Source: Nitrospiraceae bacterium (GTDB taxonomy: Bacteria; Nitrospirota; Thermodesulfovibrionia; UBA6902). From it: a stretch of 64,000 bases of DNA. The translations under genes and the position numbers were made by a program. The stretch's first letter is position 1. The number at the start of each line of letters is the position of its first letter. The stretch is taken from NCBI GenBank assembly GCA_020356065.1, contig CP070632.1, positions 383,464-447,463 on the forward strand, in the 5' to 3' direction. This document shows positions 54,652 through 62,694 of this stretch, one piece after another. Under the pieces are notes generated by a model. It saw only the letters and a list, made by a program, of their open reading frames with translations, was not told the DNA's origin and made no database searches.

Positions 54652-55896
54652 ATGACAAATGAAACTGAGAAAAAAATTGGCATTAACGGACTTGGACGAA
54701 TAGGCAAGCTCACATTATGGAATCATGTATCTAAAAAATATTTTGGCGAAATTGTGGTCAATATCGGAAGGGAGGCAGGCAGCTCTCTCCAGGATGTAAG
54801 ACATTATATAGAACGAGATTCTACCTATGGATCACTCCCCATGTATCTTCACGGGTGTACGAGCGGGGATGTCATATCTGATGTGGACGAGGCAAACAGC
54901 TCAATGGTCATTAACGGCGTCAATGTTCGCATACTTCGCCAGTCCCGTAATCCTAAAGATCTTGACTGGAAAAGTCATGGCGTAGATCTGGTTGTTGATA
55001 CAACGGGACAGTTTCTGGATCCTACCATTCCGGCTGACGATCCGCGAGGTTCGCTCAGGGGACATCTTGAAGCAGGCGCAAAAAAGGTGATAGCATCCGC
55101 CCCATTTAAAATAAAAGACAAAGCCAGATCAATGCCTGATGATGCAGTTACCATTGTTAAAGGAATAAATGATCATGATTATGATCCATCACGCCACAAT
55201 ATTATTTCCGGTGCCTCCTGTACCACAACGTGTCTGGCCCATATGATGAAACCCCTTCTTGACAAAATCGGAGCAAAGAGAATTCTCACGGCATCCATGG
55301 CCACCATACACGCGACAACAGGTTCTCAGCAGGTACTTGACAGGCTGGCAAAGCCGGGGGCAACAGATCTCAGAAAGGACAGAGGGATTTTAAACAATAT
55401 CATACTCACAACAACAGGTGCTGCAAAAACTCTGGCCCTGGTGCTGCCTGATATGAAGCAGATAGGTTTCATGGCAGAGTCTGTCAGGGTGCCCATTACC
55501 ACCGGATCATTGATCATTCTGACAGTAAATATACAGGAAGATGAAACAAAGGCATCAATAAACAGACAGGTTATTAACGATATATTAAAAGAAGCAGCAG
55601 AGAGACCCGGCAGTTATCTTGTGTATTCAGATGAGCAGAATGTTTCCTGTGACATCATCGCAATGCCAAAGGCGGCGGCAATTATCGAAGGCCATGAGAC
55701 CCACACCCGGACAGCAGAAGTCACGCTTGATGTTGAGAGACTTGGCGGATTAGATAAAGACCAGATGGAAGGATTAAAGGAACGTGAAGTATCTGTTCCT
55801 CTTACCCAGGCAGTTGTCTATGGCTGGTATGACAATGAAATGGGCAACTACGGATACATGCTTGGAGAACTGACAAGGACAGTGAGTGAAAGCTAG
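54652..55896 (+). CDS. Atypical glyceraldehyde-3-phosphate dehydrogenase
   Basis: This 414-residue protein is longer than the usual 330-340 residues. NAD-binding GINGLGRIGKLTLW is at the N-terminus. The catalytic Cys lies in SGASCTTTCLAHMMKP where SNASCTTNCLAP is usual, the catalytic His in MATIHATTGSQQ, and the C-terminal WYDNEMGNYGYMLGEL matches. Cofactor and substrate could differ from glycolytic GAPDH. ATG 54652 has AAGGAG nine bases upstream; an in-frame start at 54613 inside the dikinase gene is rejected. It is the second gene of the dikinase operon. Confidence 0.88.
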   Translation: MTNETEKKIGINGLGRIGKLTLWNHVSKKYFGEIVVNIGREAGSSLQDVRHYIERDSTYGSLPMYLHGCTSGDVISDVDEANSSMVINGVNVRILRQSRNPKDLDWKSHGVDLVVDTTGQFLDPTIPADDPRGSLRGHLEAGAKKVIASAPFKIKDKARSMPDDAVTIVKGINDHDYDPSRHNIISGASCTTTCLAHMMKPLLDKIGAKRILTASMATIHATTGSQQVLDRLAKPGATDLRKDRGILNNIILTTTGAAKTLALVLPDMKQIGFMAESVRVPITTGSLIILTVNIQEDETKASINRQVINDILKEAAERPGSYLVYSDEQNVSCDIIAMPKAAAIIEGHETHTRTAEVTLDVERLGGLDKDQMEGLKEREVSVPLTQAVVYGWYDNEMGNYGYMLGELTRTVSES

Positions 55897-55903
55897 AGGT
55901 TGG

Positions 55904-55938
55904 CAGTCCGTAGACAGAAATTAGTAGTCAGTAGCTAG
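55904..55938. repeat. 7-bp array after the GAPDH gene
   Basis: CAGTCCG, TAGACAG, AAATTAG, TAGTCAG, TAGCTAG: five consecutive heptamers starting eight bases past the stop codon. Confidence 0.6.
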
Positions 55939-55965
55939 GGAAACGAACGGCACTCGACAAATCAC

Positions 55966-56136
55966 TTATCCCGCGTACACTTCACCAACCAGATTTCTTA
56001 CGTCATCATCAGGGAATTCTGATTTAACCGTTGTTGTTTCATTTTGAATCTGAATCGTAAGAAGTGAGGTTTTCAGAGGGAGTATTCTGGCTACAGCAGA
56101 ATTTTCGATGATGCCCGGCACTTTATGTTCGTGCAT
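55966..56136 (-). CDS. Small hypothetical protein
   Basis: This is a 56-residue protein from ATG 56136, which has AAGGGG seven bases upstream. A start nine codons earlier would be inside that site. The sequence contains two beta-like segments (SLLTIQIQNETTTVKSEF) and an acidic end. No family is recognised. It is supported mainly by the ribosome-binding site. Confidence 0.4.
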   Translation of the reverse strand: MHEHKVPGIIENSAVARILPLKTSLLTIQIQNETTTVKSEFPDDDVRNLVGEVYAG

Positions 56137-56471
56137 GCACGACCCCTTTTTATAGGTTCGCATTTACGTCCCGACTCTTCTTTTAATCGGTATTTTTCTT
56201 ATAAGACTTAAGTGGTTGGAGGCAAAAAAGTATAACTCTGACTTTTAATTCTGACCTGTGCAAAATCGTACACAAATTTATTTACGCACAGGCGGGAATG
56301 ACAAAAGAAGTTCCATCCCTGTAATAGACCCACTTCATGATATAGATCATAATAATTATTATTGAAATAATGTAGAATTTTGATAGATGTAAGGGAAAAT
56401 AAAGACAACAAGTATTAATAGATTCATACCGTTTGTACTTAAAATCAATAAATAAATTAAGGAGGTTTTGA
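56137..56471. other. Divergent intergenic region
   Basis: About 335 AT-rich bases lie between two small genes transcribed away from each other. It presumably contains both promoters, but I see no hexamer pair close to consensus. No gene is supported. Confidence 0.45.
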
Positions 56472-56759
56472 ATGGGAGAATGTGGTAGTTGCAGTAACGG
56501 CGCAGGCCCTTTTTCAGAAGGAAAGGAGCTTGTTGAATTCGTATACGGTGCTCATGACGGAGCTATAAAAGATATGCTTATTCCTAATGGAGGGTTGAAC
56601 GCAAAATGCCAGGGATGTGGCGTGTCATTTTCTCTCAAAACATTCGTGGGGAAATGTCCTAAATGTGGAGGAGTACACGCAGTATCGCCTCCGAGAAGTG
56701 ATAACGCTGAAAACATACAGTTTGCCGGTGTTGATTATAAACTTCCTGAAGACAGGTAG
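56472..56759 (+). CDS. Small zinc-ribbon-like protein
   Basis: This 95-residue protein has an N-terminal CGSC motif and a four-cysteine ribbon, CQGC at about 46-49 and CPKC near 64-67 followed by GGVHAVSPP. TAAGGAGG precedes the ATG, a strong ribosome-binding site. The ribbon suggests a zinc-binding adaptor or regulator; the N-terminal CxxC could be a separate metal or redox site. The family name is not recognised. An intrinsic terminator follows. Confidence 0.75.
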   Translation: MGECGSCSNGAGPFSEGKELVEFVYGAHDGAIKDMLIPNGGLNAKCQGCGVSFSLKTFVGKCPKCGGVHAVSPPRSDNAENIQFAGVDYKLPEDR

Positions 56760-56812
56760 TGACGTTGTTCAAGAGAAAATCACTGTTGAACAATTGTTGA
56801 ACTAACGAAATA

Positions 56813-57154
56813 TTAGCACGTAAGATGAAGGGCGGCAATAGCCGCCTTTTGTGATGCAAGACGGTTATATAATTGCAAGGCCTTTGGCGTTTTTTCGATG
56901 CAGACTGTTATTCCTTTTTTGTTCAGATACTCTACAACCTGTGAAGGGACCTGCATTGTACCGTAATATCCTGTACCTATTACAAGTTCGGCAATATCTG
57001 ATTTCACTATTTCAGCCAGATCATCAATTTGAAGCAGATGCCCCTCCCCTCTCCACCATGGCGAAAACACCCGATCAGGAAATATGATCACATCTTTTGA
57101 ATAACTGTTACCATTGATTGTTATTTTTCCAAAAGAATATTCATCAACATGCAT
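56813..57154 (-). CDS. Mth938-like (DUF498) domain protein
   Basis: This 113-residue protein has the pattern YSFGKITINGNSYSKDVIIF, then WWRGEGHLLQIDDL, ELVIGTGYYGTMQVP and IAALHLTC, all typical of the Mth938/NDUFAF3-like family. The mitochondrial relative is a complex I assembly factor; the bacterial role is unknown. The last codons carry the opposing gene's terminator. Confidence 0.88.
   Translation of the reverse strand: MHVDEYSFGKITINGNSYSKDVIIFPDRVFSPWWRGEGHLLQIDDLAEIVKSDIAELVIGTGYYGTMQVPSQVVEYLNKKGITVCIEKTPKALQLYNRLASQKAAIAALHLTC
56828..56850 (+). terminator. Terminator hairpin overlapping the DUF498 gene
   Basis: AAGGGCGGC, AATA, GCCGCCTTTT: a 9-bp stem with one G-T pair, a four-base loop and a short T run, about 70 bases after the zinc-ribbon stop. 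It lies inside the last codons of the convergent DUF498 gene. Confidence 0.7.
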
Positions 57155-57165
57155 AATGGTCTATT

Positions 57166-57202
57166 TTGAACTACGTTGAACTATCGTTGAACTATTTTGA
57201 AC
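57166..57202. repeat. Four TTGAAC repeats spaced 10-11 bp
   Basis: TTGAAC begins at 57166, 57176, 57187 and 57197, giving spacings of 10, 11 and 10 bases, about one DNA turn. Two more copies of GTTGAAC occur near 56783-56800, on the other side of the DUF498 gene. The spacing would place a bound protein on one face, or this may be a simple direct repeat. Confidence 0.5.
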
Positions 57203-57695
57203 AATGGTTTACATACACCCGAAATTCATGTTCGAAATTATCACTTAACGTCCCTCTGCCAATACTTTTCTTTATTTCATCGATACTCCAGTAACGAACC
57301 TCGTCTATCTCGTCCTGTTGAAAGTTTATCTCCCCGTCATAAATACATTTGTAAGTATACACGAGCTCGGTCTCAAAAGGGTTCGAGTGAATATAGGAAT
57401 ATAGGTATACCGGCACGTCCTTGTTAATGCCCAGTTCTTCTTCCATTTCGCGCATCACAGCCTCTTCAAGGTTTTCACCGGCATTTACATGCCCGCCTAC
57501 AGATGTGTCCCATTTACCCGGTGCCACGTTTTTGCTCATCGATCTTTTTTGCAAAAGCAGTTCACTATTGCTGTTAAAGACCAGCACATGGATTACTTTA
57601 TGAAGTAAAGAGGGATCACCATGAATCTCAGAACGAGGAACGACTTTGATAACATCACCATTTTCTGTTACTACTTCAATCAGCTCTTCGTTCAT
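57192..57695 (-). CDS. NUDIX hydrolase, IDI/YfcD-like
   Basis: This 167-residue protein begins with EELIEVVTENGDVIKVVPRS, then VLVFNSNSELLLQKRSMSKN, and a Nudix-like box GGHVNAGENLEEAVMREMEE with EL and G following. The N-terminal extension and LLLQKRS motif match YfcD and isopentenyl-diphosphate isomerase-like Nudix proteins. The substrate is not assignable. It lies upstream of the DUF498 gene on the same strand. Confidence 0.9.
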   Translation of the reverse strand: MNEELIEVVTENGDVIKVVPRSEIHGDPSLLHKVIHVLVFNSNSELLLQKRSMSKNVAPGKWDTSVGGHVNAGENLEEAVMREMEEELGINKDVPVYLYSYIHSNPFETELVYTYKCIYDGEINFQQDEIDEVRYWSIDEIKKSIGRGTLSDNFEHEFRVYVNHCSK

Positions 57696-57739
57696 TTTAT
57701 CGTTCAGTTATTTATCCGCCTATTAATACGGGACACCCT

Positions 57740-57842
57740 ATTTCTCCTCCTCTAGCGGGGGAGGTCGGAATCGACTCGTACCGAGATGAAGGAGGGGGTA
57801 ATTACATATATTTCCCCCTCCCCTGACCCTCTACCCGGGAAA
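57740..57842. repeat. GC-rich inverted repeat upstream of thiD
   Basis: This stretch has pyrimidine tracts and purine tracts able to pair: TCTCCTCCTCTAGCGGGGGA near 57740-57767, then AGGAGGGGG (about 57790) with TTCCCCCTCCCCT (about 57811). It is much richer in GC than its surroundings and resembles short palindromic intergenic repeats. It could also end the transcript of the NUDIX promoter region or of thiD's upstream DNA. No gene is present in 57696-57909. Confidence 0.45.
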
Positions 57843-57909
57843 GGGCATTAGATGGATCATGTTTATTAAAGAATTTGAAATATTATAAACAAGTTGATAT
57901 AGTCTTTTC

Positions 57910-58683
57910 ATGTACAGACAAAAAATAGCATTGACCATAGCAGGCTCTGATCCTACCGGCGGTGCAGGATTTCAGGCAGACTTAAAGACATTTCAGGCGC
58001 TTGGCGTCTACGGTATAAGTATCCCGGCTGTGCTCACTGCCCAGAATACGAATGGTGTACTGGAAGTGAAAGAGATAGATCCGTTTTTTTTCTCATCTCA
58101 AATCGATACACTGCTTATAGATAGCTATCCCGATGCGCTAAAAACAGGTATGCTGTATTCCTCAGGCATAGTAAAAGCAGTTGCTGAAAAGATCAGGACA
58201 TATGATTTAAAAAATCTGGTCATTGATCCTGTCCATACCTCAACTTCAGGCACTTCCTTAATGGAAGAAGGTGTTCTGGATGCTATGACAAAGCACTTAT
58301 TCCCGATTGCAAAAGTGATAACGCCAAACATGAGTGAAGCATCTGCGTTAACCGCTCTGGAAATAAATAATGAAGATGACATGAAAAAGGCCGCCATCAA
58401 ACTTCTCCACCTTGGACCCGAAGCTGTGGTTGTTACCGGCGGTCATCTTAAGGGCAAAGCTGTCGATATCCTTTTTGACGGAACTGATTTTCTTTCGCTG
58501 GAACAGGACCGGATTGATGGGGAATTTCACGGAACAGGATGTGTCTTCTCCTCAGCAATAACTGCATGCCTTGCACTTGACTATGAAATCAAGGAGGCAT
58601 TTATTAAGGCCAAGGACTTTGTCTGGAAAGCCATGAAAACAGCGGTCACTGTTGGCAAAGGCATGAAGATATTGAATGTGTAA
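57910..58683 (+). CDS. thiD: Hydroxymethylpyrimidine/phosphomethylpyrimidine kinase
   Basis: ThiD phosphorylates HMP and HMP-P, completing the pyrimidine half of thiamine. The 257-residue ribokinase-fold protein has ALTIAGSDPTGGAGFQADLK at the N-terminus, VIDPVHTSTSGTSLM, VITPNMSEASAL and the anion-hole/catalytic DGEFHGTGCVFSSAI. It lies 30 kb from the thiamine operon and no TPP riboswitch is visible upstream. Confidence 0.96.
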   Translation: MYRQKIALTIAGSDPTGGAGFQADLKTFQALGVYGISIPAVLTAQNTNGVLEVKEIDPFFFSSQIDTLLIDSYPDALKTGMLYSSGIVKAVAEKIRTYDLKNLVIDPVHTSTSGTSLMEEGVLDAMTKHLFPIAKVITPNMSEASALTALEINNEDDMKKAAIKLLHLGPEAVVVTGGHLKGKAVDILFDGTDFLSLEQDRIDGEFHGTGCVFSSAITACLALDYEIKEAFIKAKDFVWKAMKTAVTVGKGMKILNV

Positions 58684-58765
58684 TATTTTTATGCCCCTCT
58701 TTGGCAAAGTCGGAGCGACCCTGCACGGAGACCCGCTTCGTCAGGGATTAGGGGAGATTTTCCAA

Positions 58766-58790
58766 TCTATCGAAGTTGAACTTCGATAGA
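58766..58790. repeat. Perfect 12-bp palindrome after thiD
   Basis: TCTATCGAAGTT and its exact complement flank a single G at 58778. The one-base centre makes it more like a protein-binding palindrome or cruciform than a terminator loop. The flanking sequence (CCCCTCTTTGGCAAAG before it, AGGGGAGA just upstream) resembles a broken short palindromic repeat. No gene lies in 58684-58955. Confidence 0.5.
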
Positions 58791-58955
58791 ACATGTAAAA
58801 CCAGAACGATGAAACCGCGCACCTGCATGATTATTGAATACCTTCACCTGTTACATATTCTCTCATGCTTGAGGTTTTCCTGAAATTTATAATGTTCATA
58901 TCAAAAATGTTAATATTATCAGGGTAATTTACAAACCCAGCAATTTTTAAAATTC

Positions 58956-59300
58956 ATGAAAAAACACCCCGAGTTTATTTATTTCCTGAATGAAGTATTT
59001 GAAGAGTTCGGCGCGGTTGAGGCCCGCAAGATGTTCGGAGGATACGGAATATATCACGATGGAATAATGTTTGCCCTGGTTGCAGATAACACACTGTATC
59101 TTAAGGCTGATGAATCCACAAAAAGCCATTTTGAATCCAGAGACCTTCCACAGTTTGAATATGAAAGACAAGACAGAACAGTGAAAATGTCTTATTACCT
59201 GGCTCCTGAGGAAATCTTCGATGACAGGGAAGAGGCGGCTATCTGGGCATCTCACGCCTATAAAGCAGCCCTGAATTCCCATCCAGATAAAAAGAAGTAA
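58956..59300 (+). CDS. TfoX N-terminal domain protein
   Basis: This 114-residue protein matches the stand-alone TfoX-N domain: GAVEARKMFGGYGIYHDGIM, FALVADNTLYLKADE and MSYYLAPEEIFDDREEAAIW. In competent bacteria full-length TfoX regulates competence; stand-alone N domains have no settled role. The stop codon is inside a 9-bp hairpin (AAAAGAAGT/ACTTCTTTT, 59289-59310) that may be a weak terminator. Confidence 0.88.
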   Translation: MKKHPEFIYFLNEVFEEFGAVEARKMFGGYGIYHDGIMFALVADNTLYLKADESTKSHFESRDLPQFEYERQDRTVKMSYYLAPEEIFDDREEAAIWASHAYKAALNSHPDKKK

Positions 59301-59313
59301 CACTTCTTTTATT

Positions 59314-59348
59314 AATTCCGAATTGCAAATCTCAAATTACAATGTATT
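59314..59348. repeat. 7-bp array after the TfoX-N gene
   Basis: AATTCCG, AATTGCA, AATCTCA, AATTACA, ATGTATT in tandem, directly after the small hairpin at the gene end. Confidence 0.5.
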
Positions 59349-59452
59349 TTAAAAACTCAAACTTCCAAAACATCAATTCTCGTGTTATTATTCTTTATAA
59401 GGGGCGCACGTATCTTATTCACTTAAATCAGGAACATAAAAGGAGGTAACAG

Positions 59453-60190
59453 ATGAGAACGTTGCTCACACTTTTCTTTTTACTCGCTTTTATATCAACA
59501 GCCGGTGCTGCCGGAAAACATATCACGTATCAAGTCAATGGGGAGACTTATGAAGGATACTATATAAGCCCTTCTCCTGATGCGCCTCTGATAATGATTA
59601 TACACGATTGGGACGGTCTGACCGATTATGAAGTGAAACGGGCCGACATGCTAGCTGATATGGGGTACACGGTCTTTGCTGCTGACCTGTTCGGGGCTGG
59701 TATTAGACCGACCGAAGATAAGGACAAACGTCAGCATACTGGTGAACTTTATAAGGATCGTGAAAAAATGCGTTCACTTTTAAATGGTGCTCTGAAGACA
59801 GCAAAGTCCAAAGGGGGCAATATAGGTAATGCTGTGGCAATGGGGTACTGTTTTGGCGGGGCTGCTGTTCTTGAATTCGCCAGGTCAGGGGCTGACGTTA
59901 AAGGCTTTGTTACATTTCATGGCGGATTGGGCACTCCTGAGGGCCAGGACTATTCCAGGACAAAAGGCAGGATGCTAATCCTGCACGGCACGGCAGACGT
60001 AAATATCACCATGGACCAATTTGCAAAACTTGCAAATGAACTGGAAGAAAAAGGTGTCTCACACGAGATGATAACCTATAGCGGTGCGCCCCATGCCTTT
60101 ACTGTGTTTGGTTCAGACCGCTACAGAAAGGATGCAGATGAAAAGTCATGGAAACGTTTTACAGAGTTTCTTAAAGAAACGCTGGAATGA
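59453..60190 (+). CDS. Secreted dienelactone hydrolase family protein
   Basis: This is a 245-residue alpha/beta hydrolase with signal peptide (LLTLFFLLAFISTAGAAG). The nucleophile is Cys in MGYCFGGAAVLEF, Asp is in LHGTADVNI and His in SGAPHAFTVFG, the Cys-Asp-His triad of dienelactone hydrolases. The natural substrate is unknown; periplasmic members act on diverse esters or lactones. AAAGGAGG precedes the ATG. Confidence 0.9.
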   Translation: MRTLLTLFFLLAFISTAGAAGKHITYQVNGETYEGYYISPSPDAPLIMIIHDWDGLTDYEVKRADMLADMGYTVFAADLFGAGIRPTEDKDKRQHTGELYKDREKMRSLLNGALKTAKSKGGNIGNAVAMGYCFGGAAVLEFARSGADVKGFVTFHGGLGTPEGQDYSRTKGRMLILHGTADVNITMDQFAKLANELEEKGVSHEMITYSGAPHAFTVFGSDRYRKDADEKSWKRFTEFLKETLE

Positions 60191-60204
60191 TTAAAAGATG
60201 TTAT

Positions 60205-60246
60205 GGGTTACTGGTTATAGGTCATAGGTAACGAATTACCTCATGA
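60205..60246. repeat. 7-bp array with small hairpin after the hydrolase gene
   Basis: GGGTTAC, TGGTTAT, AGGTCAT, AGGTAAC, GAATTAC, CTCATGA: six heptamers. AGGTAA-CGAA-TTACCT, with outer GTCAT/ATGAC, forms a hairpin. Confidence 0.6.
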
Positions 60247-60284
60247 CAACTGTCGAATGTCAGAGTACGGATTCTGACTACCAA

Positions 60285-60316
60285 AAAAAAGGCGGCTGAA
60301 TCATCAGCCGCCTTTC
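60285..60316. terminator. Bidirectional terminator between the hydrolase and rplQ
   Basis: AAAGGCGGCTGA, ATCA, TCAGCCGCCTTT: a perfect 12-bp stem with a four-base loop, flanked by an A run on the left. On the minus strand it gives a U-rich tail after the hairpin, closing the ribosomal protein operon; on the plus strand it may close the hydrolase transcript. Confidence 0.88.
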
Positions 60317-60336
60317 ATAATTTGTAATAATAAAAT

Positions 60337-60876
60337 CTATTTCTTTTCTTTAGCCTGTTCCACGGCATCTTCAGTATTTTCCGCCTTCTCTTCCTTCACA
60401 TCTTCCTTTTTCACAGCCTTGGCATTCTTTTCCCTTTTTTCTTTCTTCTCAGGTTTATCAGCTGCCTTCTTCTTGTCCTCTTTCTTTTCTCCTTTTTTAT
60501 CTCCCCTTGCCTCTTTCAGCACATCATAGTCAACAAACTCAAGTATTGCCATATCAGAGTTATCACCCGCTCGGAACCGGGATTTCACAACCCTGAGATA
60601 CCCGCTGCTTCTGTCTATATGTGGAGCGATCTCCGTAAAGAGCTTTGTTACCACTTTTTTGTTCGGAATCCGGGACAGGGCAAGCCTTCTGGAATGAATA
60701 TCACCTTTTTTGCCAAGGGTAATCATCTTCTCTGCCAGTCGCTTTGTCTCCTTGGCCTTTGCAGCGGTGGTCTCTATCTTCAGATGATCAAAGAGTGATG
60801 TTACAAGCCCTCTGAATAGTGCTTTTCTCTGGTTTGCGGTTCTGCCGAATGATTTTCCCGCAACTCTATGACGCAT
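60337..60876 (-). CDS. rplQ: Large ribosomal subunit protein bL17 with lysine-rich tail
   Basis: L17 is a 50S protein near the exit tunnel. From ATG 60876 the protein has 179 residues. Residues 1-120 are the L17 core (MRHRVAGKSFGRTANQRKAL, then DHLKIETTAAKAKETKRLAE). About 60 residues of K/E/A-rich tail follow, much longer than the usual 116-130 total. The start overlaps the rpoA stop by 11 bases; a start 15 codons earlier was rejected. Confidence 0.95.
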   Translation of the reverse strand: MRHRVAGKSFGRTANQRKALFRGLVTSLFDHLKIETTAAKAKETKRLAEKMITLGKKGDIHSRRLALSRIPNKKVVTKLFTEIAPHIDRSSGYLRVVKSRFRAGDNSDMAILEFVDYDVLKEARGDKKGEKKEDKKKAADKPEKKEKREKNAKAVKKEDVKEEKAENTEDAVEQAKEKK

Positions 60877-61936
60877 TATCTGTCCTCTTTGATGATGCGA
60901 GTTTCTGTAACTCTTCATCATCGACTCTCATATTAAAATTAAGCCCCATAGACTGGATGATTTCTTTAATCTCGTTTAAAGACTTCCGTCCGAAATTCTT
61001 GGTTCTCAGCATCTCCTGTTCAGTCTTCTGCACAAGATCAGCAAGAGTGCGGATATTGGCATTCTTCAGACAGTTATAAGAGCGTACAGACAGTTCAAGC
61101 TCTTCCACATTCTTAAGAAGGGCATCATTGATTTCCATGGGCTCTTCTTCATAAAAGTCATCACTCATGAATGATTCCCTTGTTGGCATTTCTTCTTCAA
61201 CTTCCTCGACCACTGCGGATTCTTCCTCAACACCCTGCGCACCGTTGAATGAGAAGAGTGACAGGTGCTCATTCAGGATACCTGCGGCCTGTGACACTGC
61301 AGTCTGGGGAGATATACTGCCGTCAGTCCAGATCTCCATAACCAGTTTGTCATAATCAGTGGAACGGCCTACCCTGGCTCCTTCCACCCAGTAGTTTACT
61401 TTCTTTATTGGTGTAAAGATCGAGTCAATGGCAATGGTGTCGACCGGCTGGTCTTCATCCTTGTTTTCATCAGCTGTAACATAACCCTTCCCCTTTTCAA
61501 TGGTAAGTTCCATCGAAAATTTAGCTTTATTCCCGAGTGTAAGAATATGCTGATCAGGGGTCAGTACCTCAACATGGTTACCAACAATGTCTTTGCCTGT
61601 TACGTCCGATGGACCTTTTACATCTATCGTTGCTACCTGGGGAGTATCTGAATTCAGTTTAAAACGAAGCTGCTTAACATTAAGGACAACATCAACAAAG
61701 TCTTCCTTGACTCCATTCAGGTTGGAAAATTCATGGAGAACTCCCGATACTCTCATGGAAGTTACAGCAGCTCCTTCAATTGAGGACAGTAGAACTCTTC
61801 TCAGAGCGTTTCCGACTGTCGTTCCAAATCCTCTCTCAAAGGCCTCCGCATAAAGCTTGCCATATGTAGTCGTAAGGCTCTCCGAATCAAAATAAATATT
61901 TTCGGGTAATTGAAAGCCTTTCTCTTTAAGATCCAT
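60866..61936 (-). CDS. rpoA: RNA polymerase alpha subunit
   Basis: The alpha dimer nucleates RNA polymerase assembly and its C-terminal domain contacts upstream promoter DNA and activators. The 356-residue protein has the N-terminal domain (FERGFGTTVGNALRRVLLSS and GVKEDFVDVVLNVKQL). A long acidic linker of about 40 residues (around 235-275; VEEVEEEMPTRE) follows, then the alpha-CTD (ELELSVRSYNCLKNANIRTL and FGRKSLNEIKEI). The linker is longer than usual. Confidence 0.97.
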   Translation of the reverse strand: MDLKEKGFQLPENIYFDSESLTTTYGKLYAEAFERGFGTTVGNALRRVLLSSIEGAAVTSMRVSGVLHEFSNLNGVKEDFVDVVLNVKQLRFKLNSDTPQVATIDVKGPSDVTGKDIVGNHVEVLTPDQHILTLGNKAKFSMELTIEKGKGYVTADENKDEDQPVDTIAIDSIFTPIKKVNYWVEGARVGRSTDYDKLVMEIWTDGSISPQTAVSQAAGILNEHLSLFSFNGAQGVEEESAVVEEVEEEMPTRESFMSDDFYEEEPMEINDALLKNVEELELSVRSYNCLKNANIRTLADLVQKTEQEMLRTKNFGRKSLNEIKEIIQSMGLNFNMRVDDEELQKLASSKRTDNAS

Positions 61937-61966
61937 TAAGCCTCCTTGTATAATTAGTCATTATAC

Positions 61967-62053
61967 TGATTACACCGATTATAAATGATTACACAGCTTG
62001 TCAGTACGTTAAATTAAATATCTGTGTAATCATCTTTTGAATCAGTGAAATCA
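61967..62053. repeat. Inverted repeat arms between rpsD and rpoA
   Basis: Left arm 61967-61996 begins TGATTACACCGATT and ends GATTACACAG; right arm 62022-62053, on the opposite strand, begins TGATTTCACTGATTC and ends GATTACACAG. The unit is longer than in the other arrays but the layout is the same. Confidence 0.6.
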
Positions 62054-62067
62054 ATTTAAATTTAAAT

Positions 62068-62694
62068 TTATTTAGAATACAACTCAACAATTAACTGTTC
62101 CTGAACAGGCAGTTCAATGTCTTCCCTTGCCGGCAGATTGAGAACTCTGCCCGAGAGAGTGTTTACATCCATCTCTACCCATGACGGCATACCTCTGTGT
62201 TCAATTTTGGCAATATTGTCCTCAATAATAACGTTCTTCCTGCTGGCCTCTTTCACACTGACGGTATCTCCGGCCCGAACAAGGCAGGACGGTATGTTTA
62301 CCCTCCTGTCATTGAGTGTAATATGACCATGCAAAACAAGCTGCCTTGCCTGTCTCCTGTTAGAGGCTATTCCCAGACGATAGACTACATTATCAAGCCT
62401 GCTTTCAAGGAGCTGAAGAAGGTTGCTTCCGGTAACTCCCTTCTTCTTGTTTGCCATATAGAAATATATCTTAAACTGTTTTTCCAGTACGCCGTAGGTC
62501 TCTTTTGCTTTTTGTTTTTCCCTGAGCTGAAGCGCGTAGTCAGACAGTTTTTTTCTCCTTTGTCCGTGCTGGCCGGGCCCGTATTTTCTTCTCTCAACGG
62601 CACATTTATCCGTATAACACCTGTCACCTTTCAAAAAAATCTTTTCGCCTTCTCTTCTGCACAATCTGCAAAGAGCATCTCTGTATCTAGCCAC
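62068..62694 (-). CDS. rpsD: Small ribosomal subunit protein uS4
   Basis: S4 nucleates 30S assembly. The 208-residue protein is the zinc-binding form: the N-terminus has [12 protein letters not shown] and [11 protein letters not shown], four cysteines. The S4 RNA-binding domain follows ([20 protein letters not shown], then [15 protein letters not shown]). Overlaps by one base with rpsK. It lies in the usual infA-rpmJ-rpsM-rpsK-rpsD-rpoA-rplQ order. Confidence 0.97.
   Translation of the reverse strand: MARYRDALCRLCRREGEKIFLKGDRCYTDKCAVERRKYGPGQHGQRRKKLSDYALQLREKQKAKETYGVLEKQFKIYFYMANKKKGVTGSNLLQLLESRLDNVVYRLGIASNRRQARQLVLHGHITLNDRRVNIPSCLVRAGDTVSVKEASRKNVIIEDNIAKIEHRGMPSWVEMDVNTLSGRVLNLPAREDIELPVQEQLIVELYSK

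Noticed and set aside
57740..57842. TPP riboswitch upstream of thiD
   Set aside because: No CTGAGA or ACCTGATCTGG-like elements occur there, only GC-rich inverted tracts.
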